Assembly: GCA_024401495.1 (NCBI GenBank)
Contig: JAKSKW010000003.1
Span: 1 to 64,000 of the forward strand
DNA: 64,000 nucleotides
Direction: 5' to 3'
DNA from: Paludibacteraceae bacterium
Lineage (GTDB): Bacteria; Bacteroidota; Bacteroidia; Bacteroidales; Paludibacteraceae
How positions within the stretch are numbered: position 1 is the first letter of the stretch; every line of letters begins with the position of its first letter. The notes under the pieces were generated by a model that saw nothing but the letters and a program-made list of their open reading frames with translations, had not been told where the DNA came from and ran no database searches. Shown piece by piece: positions 26,987 through 36,365 of this stretch. A program made the translations under genes and the position numbers.

Positions 26987-29128
26987 TTAAGATATTTCCT
27001 TATCCGCAGGCGACGAGAACTGCTCCGGATAAAGTATGATAAAACTATTATCTGCAAAGTATTTGCCCAACTGCTGCGGAAGCTTCTCAAACGCAGGCAA
27101 GTAGGAATCGTTGTTCTTTCTCGACGACACGATCACCAAAAGATCGTCCGTCTGCAGCTCACGAGTGAGAATCAGGAATTCATCCCAGTCGTCGAGCAAC
27201 TCATACTGTGTAGGCACTCCAAACTTGTTCCTGCTTGCGAGTTCCTTGATTTGTTCAAGTGTGTCAGATGACGCAAAAAACTTCGCCGAAGCACCAATCT
27301 GCTTGCATATATTCTTCACTCTATCGTACCACTTAACAAATCCAATCTCAAACTCCGCTTTCGGTGGAACAGCTACCACCACTCTACGAATTGTGTTCAA
27401 TGGTTGCACTGCCTTGATGACCATCACCATCTGGTTGGTTAGCTGAAGCAACGTCTCCGTCTTCTCTCCAAAGAACGAGTCAGTAAATGTATTCTTATAA
27501 TGAAGCCCGAGTACGATATCGGTAATATTGTTCTCTTTAATAGTGTGGATGATACCCATTGCGACGTTGGCGTCGTATCTGGAGATCATCTTCACAGAAT
27601 TATCTGTAGCCGACGCAATTCGTGCCGCTCTCTCAAGCAGTTTACGACCATGATCCATTCCATTATTTGGAGCATCGTTGGCGACATGAAGGGCATAAAG
27701 AGGCTCTTTCGACTTCTTTGCCTTCAAGATGACAGCTAATTCCATCAGTCTTGCCAAATTATCAGGATGATAAAGTGGCACCAAGATTCTGTCGGCTTGT
27801 TGCGCTTTTGCTATCTTCTCGTCAATAGATTCCGACTCAGTAGAAATCTTCTTTGCCATACGTTCAGTCACAGTAGATGAAACAATACAAGTGACAAGAA
27901 TCATAATGACAGTACCATTAAGAATATCACTACTGAAGATTCGGATTAGTGAACCGTCGTCAGCAAACTTGATAATGGTATCATAACCGATCTTTACGGC
28001 TGCCAACGTAGCTGCTGCCTGAGCTGTACTTAATCCGAAAATCAGATTGCCTTCCACTTTCTTAAGTTTGAAAGTGCGCTGCGTAATCACCGCCGCCAAA
28101 TACTTTGACAAGTTTGAAACGATACACATCACCACCGCCACAATCAAAGTATTAGGGCCGGCAAACACTGCCCTTACGTCGATCAACATTCCCACTCCAA
28201 TAAGGAAAAACGGGATGAAGATAGCGTTACCAACAAACTCCAATCTATTCATCAACGGAGAGATTCGAGGGATAAGTGAGCTGATCGCAATTCCCACCAA
28301 GAAGGCTCCGATGATAGCCTCAAGTCCGGCAAGCTGGGCGATGTAGCCTCCTAAGAAGACAAGCGCCAATACAAAAATGTATTGACCTACGCTATCGCTT
28401 ACTCGTTTGAAAAACAGACTCGCAAGACGAGGGAAAATAAATCCAATAATAAATAGGAATATGCAGATGGCTATTCCCATACGCACCCAGAAGAAACTGT
28501 TGATCTGGCCTTTTGCCATACCTACAATCACCGCCAACACCAACAATGACAATGTTGTGGCAATCATGGTTCCTCCAATGGTGATACTGATACTACGGCT
28601 CTTATTGACACCGTATTTGCTGACTATCGGATAAGATATCAGCGTATGCGACGCATACATACTGGCAAGCAAAAGTGACGCCACCAACAAATAGTATTGC
28701 GACGTCATCTCTGATGCACTGACAACATTGGCGTCGTGCGGCAATTCGTGATGCGGAAGATATTGAAGCAAGAAATAACTGCTTAACGTACCAATTACCA
28801 TAGGCAGAATGAAGGTTATCCCTCCAAAAAACACTCCCGCCCTACGATTTTTCTTAAAGTCAGTCACATCCATTTCAATTCCAGCCAAGAACATAATATA
28901 CACCATGCCGACGGTGCCATAAAGTTCAAAACTGGCATCTCGAGTCAACACTCCTATTCCATGCTCACCCAAGATTATTCCTGCCAAAATCATGACTATG
29001 ATATTTGGCAGCTTCAACTTCTCCGACACAAACGGAGCAAGCAAAATCACGAAGAGTACGAGCGAAAATATGAGTACCGGATTGGTTACCGGCAAACTCA
29101 TACCTATGTTACTGAATATTGCATTCAT
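26987..29128 (-). CDS. CPA2-type cation/proton antiporter with C-terminal UspA-like domains
   Basis: A 713-residue inner-membrane protein. Residues 1 to about 430 form 11-13 helices of the Na+/H+ exchanger fold (PFVSEKLKLPNIIVMILAGIILGEHGIG, GLEAIIGAFLVGIAIS). The cytosolic remainder contains UspA-like units (DRILVPLYHPDNLARLMELAVILKAKK; TIRRVVVAVPPKAEFEIGF). It would exchange Na+ or K+ for protons for pH and salt balance, with the Usp part as probable nucleotide-responsive regulator. Part of the glnS run. Confidence 0.9.
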   Translation of the reverse strand: MNAIFSNIGMSLPVTNPVLIFSLVLFVILLAPFVSEKLKLPNIIVMILAGIILGEHGIGVLTRDASFELYGTVGMVYIMFLAGIEMDVTDFKKNRRAGVFFGGITFILPMVIGTLSSYFLLQYLPHHELPHDANVVSASEMTSQYYLLVASLLLASMYASHTLISYPIVSKYGVNKSRSISITIGGTMIATTLSLLVLAVIVGMAKGQINSFFWVRMGIAICIFLFIIGFIFPRLASLFFKRVSDSVGQYIFVLALVFLGGYIAQLAGLEAIIGAFLVGIAISSLIPRISPLMNRLEFVGNAIFIPFFLIGVGMLIDVRAVFAGPNTLIVAVVMCIVSNLSKYLAAVITQRTFKLKKVEGNLIFGLSTAQAAATLAAVKIGYDTIIKFADDGSLIRIFSSDILNGTVIMILVTCIVSSTVTERMAKKISTESESIDEKIAKAQQADRILVPLYHPDNLARLMELAVILKAKKSKEPLYALHVANDAPNNGMDHGRKLLERAARIASATDNSVKMISRYDANVAMGIIHTIKENNITDIVLGLHYKNTFTDSFFGEKTETLLQLTNQMVMVIKAVQPLNTIRRVVVAVPPKAEFEIGFVKWYDRVKNICKQIGASAKFFASSDTLEQIKELASRNKFGVPTQYELLDDWDEFLILTRELQTDDLLVIVSSRKNNDSYLPAFEKLPQQLGKYFADNSFIILYPEQFSSPADKEIS

Positions 29129-29147
29129 CGCTCGACCTTCCTAATTA

Positions 29148-29687
29148 TTATTTATTCTGACTATATCCGTAAACAGTAATGTCTGTCACAGCAAAACCCA
29201 ATTTTCTTGGATCTTCGTTCTCAGGATTGTACTTGCTTGGTTTTGCAGCATTTTTGAATATGAAAATCAAACGTGCAGAACCGTCGGCACCAAGGTTCTC
29301 CTTTGGCACATTCACATATACTGATGAATGTCCGTTGATAGAGTAATGAGACAAACGATCTCCATTAACCTCAACGTCAAACTCAAATGGCTCAGAGTCT
29401 GGACAGATAACTCTATCTATATACAATTTGACTGTGATCTCCGCCATAGGAGCCGCCATCAAATCTATAATGGCAGTATCTCCGCTTGACCAACGTCCGA
29501 AATCATTGTTGCCTGAGAATCCCGAAAACTCACATCCAGGTTCCTCCTGACGAAAATCATAGTATTTATACAGATGATTAACTCCAGAATCAGCCTTTGA
29601 TTCTTCAGACGAAGTTGACTTTTCTTCTTTTGTGGAACAGCAGCACATAGCTAACACCATTCCCAAAACATACATGATGTGCTTCAT
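29148..29687 (-). CDS. Lipoprotein, beta-sandwich, sister of 29711-30292
   Basis: A 179-residue lipoprotein: signal MKHIMYVLGMVLAMCCC with adjacent cysteines for lipid attachment, a Ser/Glu linker and one domain from about residue 45. It shares with its neighbour YYDF..E.PGC..SGFS...FGRW, then an alternating strand pattern, a V.VN..... segment and a closing KLGFAVTDITVYG. That outline resembles small glycan-type beta-sandwich modules (for example DUF7024-like), but this is only a resemblance. Placed 19 bases before the antiporter gene. Confidence 0.65.
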   Translation of the reverse strand: MKHIMYVLGMVLAMCCCSTKEEKSTSSEESKADSGVNHLYKYYDFRQEEPGCEFSGFSGNNDFGRWSSGDTAIIDLMAAPMAEITVKLYIDRVICPDSEPFEFDVEVNGDRLSHYSINGHSSVYVNVPKENLGADGSARLIFIFKNAAKPSKYNPENEDPRKLGFAVTDITVYGYSQNK

Positions 29688-29710
29688 TGTCGTTTCTTTT
29701 TTTGGGGAAG

Positions 29711-30292
29711 TTAATCTTCCTCGTCCTCCATCTCTGCCTCTTCAAATGAGATGCCTGATAGAGTAATAGATGAAATACCCATTCCTAAAAGGCGTGAATC
29801 ATACTTGTTAGGATTCACATCAATAGGTCTCTTTGGATTCAAAATTTTGATTGTCAATTCAAGCTTGTCATTATCACCAACCACACTACTTGGGATATTG
29901 ACGAACACCTCTCCTGGCCATGTCTCGCCATAACCAACCTTAGTATTTCCAACGTAAGCCTCATACTGTGTTGGATCATCTCCTCCAGGTATAGACATAG
30001 TCACTACGATCTTAGCTGTCAAATCTGAATTAGGTGTAATATTGTCAAACAAGATATTACATGATTCCTCTCTTGTCCATCTTCCAAATCCCTCAGCATC
30101 AGAGAAACCAGATATTTTACATCCAGGATCTTCTTCCTTGAAGTCGTAATAAGAAACTGTTGTTGTCACATTTCCTAATCCGCCAACAAATCCAGTGGCG
30201 ATCATCTTATTTTCTTGTTCTTCGACTGTACTTGAATCACAACTGCATAGAAGCGATGCCATTCCAAGTGCAAATAAAAATAGCTTTTTCAT
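29711..30292 (-). CDS. Lipoprotein, beta-sandwich, sister of 29148-29687
   Basis: A 193-residue lipoprotein with signal MKKLFLFALGMASLLCSC and lipobox LLCSC. The single domain from about residue 45 matches the following gene at YYDFKEEDPGCKISGFS, FGRWT, FVNIPSS and RLLGMGISSITLSG; the end is acidic (EEAEMEDEED). The pair probably arose by duplication. Function unknown. It starts 16 bases after glnS and is likely cotranscribed. Confidence 0.65.
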   Translation of the reverse strand: MKKLFLFALGMASLLCSCDSSTVEEQENKMIATGFVGGLGNVTTTVSYYDFKEEDPGCKISGFSDAEGFGRWTREESCNILFDNITPNSDLTAKIVVTMSIPGGDDPTQYEAYVGNTKVGYGETWPGEVFVNIPSSVVGDNDKLELTIKILNPKRPIDVNPNKYDSRLLGMGISSITLSGISFEEAEMEDEED

Positions 30293-30308
30293 TTTATCTT
30301 ATTGTTTT

Positions 30309-32075
30309 TTATTTTTTCATTTCTTTTGCCCAACTGTCCTTCAAGCCGACGGTACGGTTGAATACCAAGTGGTCTGCTGACGATGTCTTGTCCACAGTGA
30401 AGTAGCCTACACGCTGGAACTGCAAGTAGTCAAGTGGCTTACACTCTGCCAAATACTTCTCTACGTAGCAGTTAGTCAACACCTTCAATGAGTCTGGGTT
30501 AAGGATCTCACGCATTGCGTCGATAGCCTCACACTGCTTCTCTTCCTTGATGCGGGCCAACTCGTCGCGTGGATTCTCCACCTTCCATAGTCTGTCGTAT
30601 AGACGAACCTCTGCTTTAAGCGCGTGTGCGCAGCTTACCCAGTGGATTGTCTTACCCTTGATCTTCATGTTGCAGTTTGCCTCTCCTGTCTTTGTCTCAG
30701 GAATAAACTCTGCGTGAACCTCTACGATATTTCCGTTGGCATCCTTCACACAGCACTCTGCTGGATTGTCACTACACTTGATGATATATGCGTTCTTTAG
30801 GCGGACCTCCTTGCCTGGGCCAAGACGGAAGAACTTAGCTGGAGCATCCTCCATGAAGTCGTCACGCTCAATCCACAACTCACGGCTGAACTCAACCTTG
30901 TGTGTAGCGGAATTCTCATCCTCAGGATTGTTGATAGCGTCAAGCTCCTCAACCTTTCCCTCTGGATAGTTAGTGATAACCAGTTTGATTGGATCAAGCA
31001 CCGCAGCCACACGTGTAGCTCGCTTGTTCAAATCATCACGCACTGCACTCTCAAGCAATGAGAACTCGTTAAGCGCGTCGTAAGTAGTGTAACCAATCTT
31101 ATTGATGAAACTGTGAATACTCTCTGGTGAATATCCGCGTCTTCTGAATCCACAGATAGTAGGCATACGAGGGTCATCCCAATCCTCTACCACATGCTCC
31201 TTAACCAATGTCAAAAGATTACGCTTCGACATTAGAGTGTAGTTAAGGTTAAGTTTGTTGAACTCATACTGGCGAGGACGGTTGTCGTCAAGATCCTTAC
31301 CCTCCTTCACCCAGTCGACGAACAAATCATATAGTGGGCGGTGAGGTACAAACTCAAGTGTACACAATGAGTGAGTCACGCCCTCGAAATAGTCGCTCTG
31401 ACCGTGTGCGAAATCATACATAGGATATACCTTCCACTTCCAGCCAGTACGGTGGTGGGGATGAGTAGTGATGATACGATAGATGATAGGGTCACGGAAA
31501 TGCATGTTAGAGCTTGCCATGTCGATCTTTGCGCGAAGCACCATCTTACCATCCTCGATCTTTCCGTCTGTCATCTCCTGGAAAAGACGTAGATTCTCCT
31601 CGATAGGACGGTCGCGATAAGGGCTTGCTGTACCTGGCACTGTAGGAGTACCCTTCTGCGCAGCAATCTCTTCTGGAGTCTGCTCGTCGATATATGCCTT
31701 ACCCTCCTTAATTAGAGTGACAGCAAGATCCCATAGCTGCTGGAAATAATCAGAAGCATAATAAATATTGCCCCACTCAAATCCTAGCCACTTGATATCC
31801 TCCTTGATTGCCTCAACATACTCGTTATCCTCCTTCACAGGGTTTGTGTCGTCGAAACGAAGATTACATACGCCATTGTATTTTTTAGCGATACCGAAAT
31901 CCATGCAAATAGCCTTTGCATGACCTATATGGAGATAGCCGTTTGGTTCAGGCGGGAAACGAGTCTGTACTTTTCCACCGTTTTTGCCATTTGCCAAATC
32001 ATCCACCACCTTCTGCTCAATGAAATTAAGCACCTCTTTGGCTTCGTTTTTTTCTATCTCTTGGTTCTCTGCCAT
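30309..32075 (-). CDS. glnS: Glutaminyl-tRNA synthetase
   Basis: A 588-residue class I synthetase. The HIGH-type motif is in RFPPEPNGYLHIGHAK, tRNA/ATP-site segments NLRFDDTNPVKE and VYPMYDFAHGQSDYFEGVTHSLCTLEF follow, and the KMSKS equivalent is LMSKRN. The C-terminal beta-barrel anticodon domains are present. The many GlnRS-specific positions (such as RPRQYEFNKLNLNYT) favour GlnRS over GluRS. It heads the long minus-strand run and has a -7 box upstream. Confidence 0.95.
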   Translation of the reverse strand: MAENQEIEKNEAKEVLNFIEQKVVDDLANGKNGGKVQTRFPPEPNGYLHIGHAKAICMDFGIAKKYNGVCNLRFDDTNPVKEDNEYVEAIKEDIKWLGFEWGNIYYASDYFQQLWDLAVTLIKEGKAYIDEQTPEEIAAQKGTPTVPGTASPYRDRPIEENLRLFQEMTDGKIEDGKMVLRAKIDMASSNMHFRDPIIYRIITTHPHHRTGWKWKVYPMYDFAHGQSDYFEGVTHSLCTLEFVPHRPLYDLFVDWVKEGKDLDDNRPRQYEFNKLNLNYTLMSKRNLLTLVKEHVVEDWDDPRMPTICGFRRRGYSPESIHSFINKIGYTTYDALNEFSLLESAVRDDLNKRATRVAAVLDPIKLVITNYPEGKVEELDAINNPEDENSATHKVEFSRELWIERDDFMEDAPAKFFRLGPGKEVRLKNAYIIKCSDNPAECCVKDANGNIVEVHAEFIPETKTGEANCNMKIKGKTIHWVSCAHALKAEVRLYDRLWKVENPRDELARIKEEKQCEAIDAMREILNPDSLKVLTNCYVEKYLAECKPLDYLQFQRVGYFTVDKTSSADHLVFNRTVGLKDSWAKEMKK

Positions 32076-32118
32076 AACCGTTAAATTTATTCTACATCTA
32101 TAATTAGCCTATTTTGTG

Positions 32119-32126
32119 CAAAAATA
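32119..32126 (-). promoter_or_regulatory. -7 box TATTTTTG for glnS and the following genes
   Basis: Minus-strand TATTTTTG fits TAnnTTTG, 43 bases before the glnS start codon. No clear -33 element was identified. Confidence 0.5.
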
Positions 32127-32167
32127 GTTTTATTTTCTCAAAAATCTATATTTTTCTCGCGAAATGT

Positions 32168-32213
32168 AGAGACGCGCAGACGGGCATGTCGGCACAAACG
32201 GATATGCCCGTCT
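32168..32213. repeat. Palindrome family member between glnS and purE
   Basis: GTAGAGACGCGC is followed by AGACGGGCAT (32178-32187), a 16-base loop and ATGCCCGTCT (32204-32213). It belongs to the GTAGAGAC family but has a longer loop than most. Confidence 0.65.
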
Positions 32214-32273
32214 TGGTGGAGATTATATGTCGGAATTTTAAATACAACAGTTGGGATATTATCTAAAAAAATT

Positions 32274-32281
32274 TATCTTTG
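32274..32281 (+). promoter_or_regulatory. -7 box TATCTTTG with -33 TTG for purE
   Basis: TATCTTTG at 32274-32281 and TTG at 32251-32253 are 20 bases apart, a good fit to the Bacteroidota promoter. The purE start codon lies about 75 bases downstream. Confidence 0.65.
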
Positions 32282-32356
32282 CAAAATAAGCGTGTTGTAT
32301 TATGGCACGTGAAGACGCACAAACATGTGTATCAAAACATAAATTATTGAAGGACA

Positions 32357-32863
32357 ATGAATCCACAGGTAAGTATCATAATGGGCAGCACATCAGACCT
32401 GCCAATCATGGAGAAGGCAGCAAAGATTCTCGACGAGTTTGAGATTCCGTTCGAGATCAACGCTCTTTCCGCACACCGTACTCCATCTGAAGTTGAGAGT
32501 TTCGCCACTAACGCAGAAGGCCGTGGCATCAAGGTGATTATCGCAGCGGCTGGTATGGCAGCAGCTTTGCCAGGTGTGATCGCAGCGCAGACATCGGTTC
32601 CAGTGATCGGTGTTCCTATCGCGTCGACTTTAGAGGGCATGGACGCTCTTCTATCAATCGTGCAGATGCCTCCTGGAATTCCAGTTGCGACTGTTGGCAT
32701 CAACGGTGCTATGAACGCTGGCATTCTTGCAGCACAGATGATCGCTCTAAGCGACAAGGCTGTGGCTGAGAAGGTCAAGGCTCACAAGGCTGGTTTGAAG
32801 AGTAAGATTGTCAAGGCTAACGAGGAGTTGGCTAAGGTACAATTCAAATTCAAAACTAATTAA
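32357..32863 (+). CDS. purE: N5-carboxyaminoimidazole ribonucleotide mutase PurE
   Basis: A 168-residue class I PurE of usual length. Diagnostic segments are the N-terminal IMGSTSDLPIMEKAA, the active-site INALSAHRTP, IIAAAGMAAALPGVIAAQT and GVPIASTLEGMDALLSIVQMPPGIPVATV. It converts N5-CAIR to CAIR in purine synthesis. It stands alone; a palindrome of the intergenic family follows it, before pta. Confidence 0.96.
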   Translation: MNPQVSIIMGSTSDLPIMEKAAKILDEFEIPFEINALSAHRTPSEVESFATNAEGRGIKVIIAAAGMAAALPGVIAAQTSVPVIGVPIASTLEGMDALLSIVQMPPGIPVATVGINGAMNAGILAAQMIALSDKAVAEKVKAHKAGLKSKIVKANEELAKVQFKFKTN

Positions 32864-32878
32864 TCTAATCCCTCGTAG

Positions 32879-32898
32879 AGACACACGGACGTGTGTCT
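32879..32898. repeat. Palindrome AGACACACG-GA-CGTGTGTCT
   Basis: Nine-base arms, preceded by CGTAG, so it has the left GTAGAGAC end of the family with a different inner stem. It follows purE and may end its transcript. Confidence 0.7.
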
Positions 32899-32960
32899 TC
32901 AAGGACATGCGTGTCACTATAGATGGATATTCATTCAACGAAAATTAAGATTTTACAGAT

Positions 32961-33971
32961 ATGGCAATTCTAGACAGTATTATTGCTCGCGCTAAGCAGA
33001 ACAAGCAGCGCATCGTTCTTCCTGAAGGAACAGAGGAGCGTACAATCAAGGCCGCTGACCAGATTTTGGCAGAGGGTATCGCAGACATCATCTTGCTAGG
33101 TAACCCAAGCGAGATCAACAAGTTGGCTTCTGAGTTCGGACTAAAGAACATCTCAAAGGCTACAATCATTGACCCAGAGAACAATCCAAACAGCCAGAAA
33201 TATATCGATCTATTGCTTCAGCTTCGTCAGCGCAAGGGCTTGCAGCCAGAGCAGGCAGTTGAGCTAGTTAAGGATCCTCTTTACTTGGCTTGTTTGCTAG
33301 TTAAGGCTGGCGACGCGGATGGTGAGGTTGCTGGTGCAAAGAACTACACTGGTAACGTGCTTCGTCCTGCATTCCAGATTATCAAGACTCGTCAGGGTGC
33401 TAAGTGTGTGAGCGGTGCATTCCTTATGATCTTCAAGGATAAGACATACGGTCACGACGGTATGTTGCTATTCGCCGACTGTGCAGCCACTCCAGTGCCA
33501 ACAGCTGAGGAGCTTGGTAGCATCGCTGTTGTCAGCGCAGGTACAGCTAAGTCTATCTTCGGTTTCGACGAGCCTAAGGTTGCTATCATGAGCTTCTCTA
33601 CTAAGGGTTCAGCTAAGCATGAGACAGTAGACAAGGTTATCGAGGCTGGTAAGTTCGCTAAGGAGTACGCTCCAGACTTGAAGATCGACGCTGAGCTTCA
33701 GGCAGACGCAGCTCTTGTGCCAAGCGTAGCTAAGAGCAAGGCTCCAGGCAGCGAGGTAGCAGGTCAGGCTAACGTATTGGTATTCCCTTCACTTGAGGCT
33801 GGAAACATCGGTTACAAGCTTGTTCAGCGTCTTGCTGGTGCAGAGGCACTTGGACCAATCCTTCAGGGTCTTGCAGCTCCAGTGAACGACCTTTCACGCG
33901 GTTGCTCAGTTGAGGACGTTGTTAAGATGATTGCAATTACAGCAAACCAGGCTATTGCTGCAAAACAATAA
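32961..33971 (+). CDS. pta: Phosphate acetyltransferase
   Basis: A 336-residue enzyme of the short Pta type (catalytic PTA_PTB domain only, no N-terminal regulatory region). Segments include RIVLPEGTEERTIKAADQIL, GEVAGAKNYTGNVLRPAFQ, GAFLMIFKDKTYGHDG, FADCAATPVPTAEELGSIA and ANVLVFPSLEAGNIGYKLVQ. It exchanges CoA on acetyl-CoA for phosphate to give acetyl phosphate, used by the acetate kinase encoded next. Codon use (GCT, AAG rich) looks like that of highly expressed genes. Confidence 0.96.
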   Translation: MAILDSIIARAKQNKQRIVLPEGTEERTIKAADQILAEGIADIILLGNPSEINKLASEFGLKNISKATIIDPENNPNSQKYIDLLLQLRQRKGLQPEQAVELVKDPLYLACLLVKAGDADGEVAGAKNYTGNVLRPAFQIIKTRQGAKCVSGAFLMIFKDKTYGHDGMLLFADCAATPVPTAEELGSIAVVSAGTAKSIFGFDEPKVAIMSFSTKGSAKHETVDKVIEAGKFAKEYAPDLKIDAELQADAALVPSVAKSKAPGSEVAGQANVLVFPSLEAGNIGYKLVQRLAGAEALGPILQGLAAPVNDLSRGCSVEDVVKMIAITANQAIAAKQ

Positions 33972-33977
33972 TAATCT

Positions 33978-34010
33978 AATGTTGTAGACGCAACCCGCGT
34001 CTGCAACATT
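33978..34010 (+). other. Hairpin between pta and ackA
   Basis: AATGTTG-T-AGACGC, loop AACCC, GCGTCT-G-CAACATT: a long nearly perfect stem in the 55-base gap. It carries the AGACGC/GCGTCT core of the palindrome family. It has no T-run, so it may stabilise or process the shared message more than end it. Confidence 0.6.
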
Positions 34011-34026
34011 TCATAATTTATATTAC

Positions 34027-35223
34027 ATGAAAATTTTAGTACTAAACTGCGGTAGTTCGTCAATCAAGTACAAATTGATCGACATGCCAAAGAACGACAC
34101 ATTGGCGTCGGGAGGAGTTGAAAAAATCGGCTTGAAAGATTCATTCTTGAAGTATAAGACTCCATCGGGTGAGAAAAAACAAATTGATTGCGAAATTCCA
34201 GAGCACACAGCTGGTATTGAGTTGATTCTTAAGGTTCTTCAGTCTAAGGAAGACGGTGCTATCAAGAATCTATCAGAGATCGAGGCTGTAGGTCACCGCG
34301 TCGTACATGGAGGCGAGAAATTCAACAAATCTGTACTAATCACAAAGGATGTTATCGATAACATCAAGGCGTGTGCTCCACTTGCACCGCTTCACAACCC
34401 TGCTAACCTAAAGGGTATCGAGGCTGTTACAGCTGAGCTACCTAACGTTCCTCAGGTTGCAGTGTTCGATACTGCGTTCCACCAGACTATGCCAGCGGCT
34501 GCATATATGTATGCTCTTCCTTACGAGTATTACAAGAATGACGGTGTCCGCAGATATGGTTTCCACGGAACAAGCCACAGATATGTATCTGCTCGCACAT
34601 TGGAGATCCTTGGCATGAAGCCAGAGGGCACAAAGATGATCACTTGCCACATCGGTAACGGTGGTTCTATCTCAGCTATCAAGGACGGTAAGAGCGTAGA
34701 CACATCAATGGGATTGACTCCGCTTGAAGGTCTTGTAATGGGTACACGTTGTGGAGATATCGACACAGGTGCTATCACATACTTGATGGAGCGTAACAAG
34801 CTTGATATTCCAGCAATCACTAACATCCTTAACAAGGAGAGTGGTTTGAAGGGAATCTCTGGCATTTCTCAGGATATGCGCGACGTCGAGGCTGGAATCA
34901 ATAGTGGCAACGAGCGTGCGACACTTGCAAGAGACATGTTCGTTTACCGTGTTCGCAAGTTCATCGGTTCATACACAGCTGTTCTTGGTGGTCTTGACAT
35001 CTTGGTGTTCACAGGAGGTATCGGTGAGAACCAGGCTACAATCCGTGAGCTATGCTGCAAGGACTTCGGTTATCTTGGAGTAGAGATCGACGCTGCTGCT
35101 AACAAGGCTGCAGGTGGTGTGGAGAAGGTAATCTCAACTCCATCATCAAAGGTTAAGGTTCTTGTAGTTCCTACAGACGAGGAGTACATGATCGCAAAGG
35201 ACACTCTTGATCTTGTAAAGTAA
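34027..35223 (+). CDS. ackA: Acetate kinase
   Basis: A 398-residue enzyme of usual length with the ASKHA motifs: VLNCGSSSIKYKLID at the N-terminus, GHRVVHGGEKF, VFDTAFHQTMP, RRYGFHGTSHRY, CHIGNGGSISAIKDGKSVDT and VFTGGIGENQATIR. It makes ATP and acetate from acetyl phosphate; with pta it forms the main acetate-producing route in anaerobic fermentation. A family-type palindrome with T-run ends the operon. Confidence 0.97.
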   Translation: MKILVLNCGSSSIKYKLIDMPKNDTLASGGVEKIGLKDSFLKYKTPSGEKKQIDCEIPEHTAGIELILKVLQSKEDGAIKNLSEIEAVGHRVVHGGEKFNKSVLITKDVIDNIKACAPLAPLHNPANLKGIEAVTAELPNVPQVAVFDTAFHQTMPAAAYMYALPYEYYKNDGVRRYGFHGTSHRYVSARTLEILGMKPEGTKMITCHIGNGGSISAIKDGKSVDTSMGLTPLEGLVMGTRCGDIDTGAITYLMERNKLDIPAITNILNKESGLKGISGISQDMRDVEAGINSGNERATLARDMFVYRVRKFIGSYTAVLGGLDILVFTGGIGENQATIRELCCKDFGYLGVEIDAAANKAAGGVEKVISTPSSKVKVLVVPTDEEYMIAKDTLDLVK

Positions 35224-35247
35224 TCTAAGGGATTCCTAAAAATACAT

Positions 35248-35271
35248 AGAGACGGTGTGTACACCGTCTCT
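35248..35271 (+). terminator. Terminator of pta-ackA
   Basis: AGAGACGGTGT-GT-ACACCGTCTCT followed by seven T. It has the GAGACG/CGTCTC ends of the palindrome family, so this family does serve as terminators. It could also act on the opposite gene at 35289. Confidence 0.8.
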
Positions 35272-35288
35272 TTTTTTATTCCACGAAG

Positions 35289-36365
35289 TCATTTGCCTTT
35301 AAACAATCTTTTCAAGCGATTCCATAGGCTATTTTCCCTCTTTTTGCGTTCCAGATATTCTCTGTAAATACGATCTTTACGTTCTTTTGCCTCTTCGGCA
35401 GTTTCACATTTCAATTCTGCAGACTCCTGAATTGTCTTGAACTTACTCCAAAAAGCATGGTTGGCATACGTGCTCTTTGCTCCTTCCGGAACAATAAGAA
35501 TACAATCTTTTCCAAGATGATCTGCCTTACTCAAAATCGGAGGCTTTCTACTGTCGACTTTAACTATGGTAGTGCAATTCTCGCCATCTATTTCCTGAAC
35601 GGATTCCACCCATGACGGAATAAACCAAGACCCCTTTACAACACCTTCAATTGCTGTTATCGATTCTGAAACAGGTTGTCCATCATTGTATACTACAGCT
35701 TTGATCATCACATTTCTTGTCGTACCCAACAACATGCCGCTGACAAGCGCACAATTATCCGGAACCGTGATGTTGGAGCAATTGTCCATGCTGTCAATTG
35801 ACGTTAACGTGTCAGGCAGCTTGATGTCGTTGCAAGACCTTAAAACTCCAAGCTTAGTGATTGATTTCGATATTGTGATATCACTGCAATTAACCAAGTC
35901 GCCGACAGAAGTAACCTTCTTCGGAATAGAAATACCGCTGACGCCATTGATTTCACCTATCTGAGTCAACGATTCCGGCAGATTGACATTTGTACAGCCG
36001 ATAAAATCTCCGACTGTAGTGAGCTGCTTACCCGATATAGCTATATTGCTACATCTGTCAAGTTTTTCTATAGATACGACAGATTTCGGAATTGCAAAAT
36101 TATCGCATGAATACAACTTACCGATCTTAGTTAGAGTAGCAGGTAGAGTGATGTTACTGCAAATGCTTAGATTTCCAATTGTAGTCACTGCATCGGGAAT
36201 AGTTATGTTGGTACAACGATTCATCTCTTTGATTGTAGTCACTGAATCCGGAATTACAATATCAGCAGCATCATAAAAGGACATTGTTGGTCGCCACTTG
36301 ATTTCGTCTACGGAATTGAATTCTTTGCCCCAAATGGGAGAATCATCGTAGCTATACTTTGCCAT
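35289..36365 (-). CDS. BspA-type leucine-rich repeat (LRR_5) protein
   Basis: A 358-residue protein built mainly of 20-23-residue repeats with the pattern ITIPDSVTTIGxLxxCSN (for example VIPDSVTTIKEMNRCTNI, LPATLTKIGKLYSCDNF, LPDTLTSIDSMDNCSNI), covering about residues 35-200. A final domain with ILIVPEGAKSTYANHAFW and a basic charged tail (REYLERKKRENSLWNRLKRL) follow. No signal peptide is visible (start MAKYSYDDSPIWGKEF), which is unusual for this mostly surface-located repeat type, so it may be cytosolic. Partner unknown. Confidence 0.8.
   Translation of the reverse strand: MAKYSYDDSPIWGKEFNSVDEIKWRPTMSFYDAADIVIPDSVTTIKEMNRCTNITIPDAVTTIGNLSICSNITLPATLTKIGKLYSCDNFAIPKSVVSIEKLDRCSNIAISGKQLTTVGDFIGCTNVNLPESLTQIGEINGVSGISIPKKVTSVGDLVNCSDITISKSITKLGVLRSCNDIKLPDTLTSIDSMDNCSNITVPDNCALVSGMLLGTTRNVMIKAVVYNDGQPVSESITAIEGVVKGSWFIPSWVESVQEIDGENCTTIVKVDSRKPPILSKADHLGKDCILIVPEGAKSTYANHAFWSKFKTIQESAELKCETAEEAKERKDRIYREYLERKKRENSLWNRLKRLFKGK

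Noticed and set aside
32302..32440. Small plus-strand frame (MAREDAQTCVSKHKLL...) before and into purE
   Set aside because: It overlaps the purE start in another frame, has no recognisable product and would run into a conserved gene; no leader-peptide features were visible.
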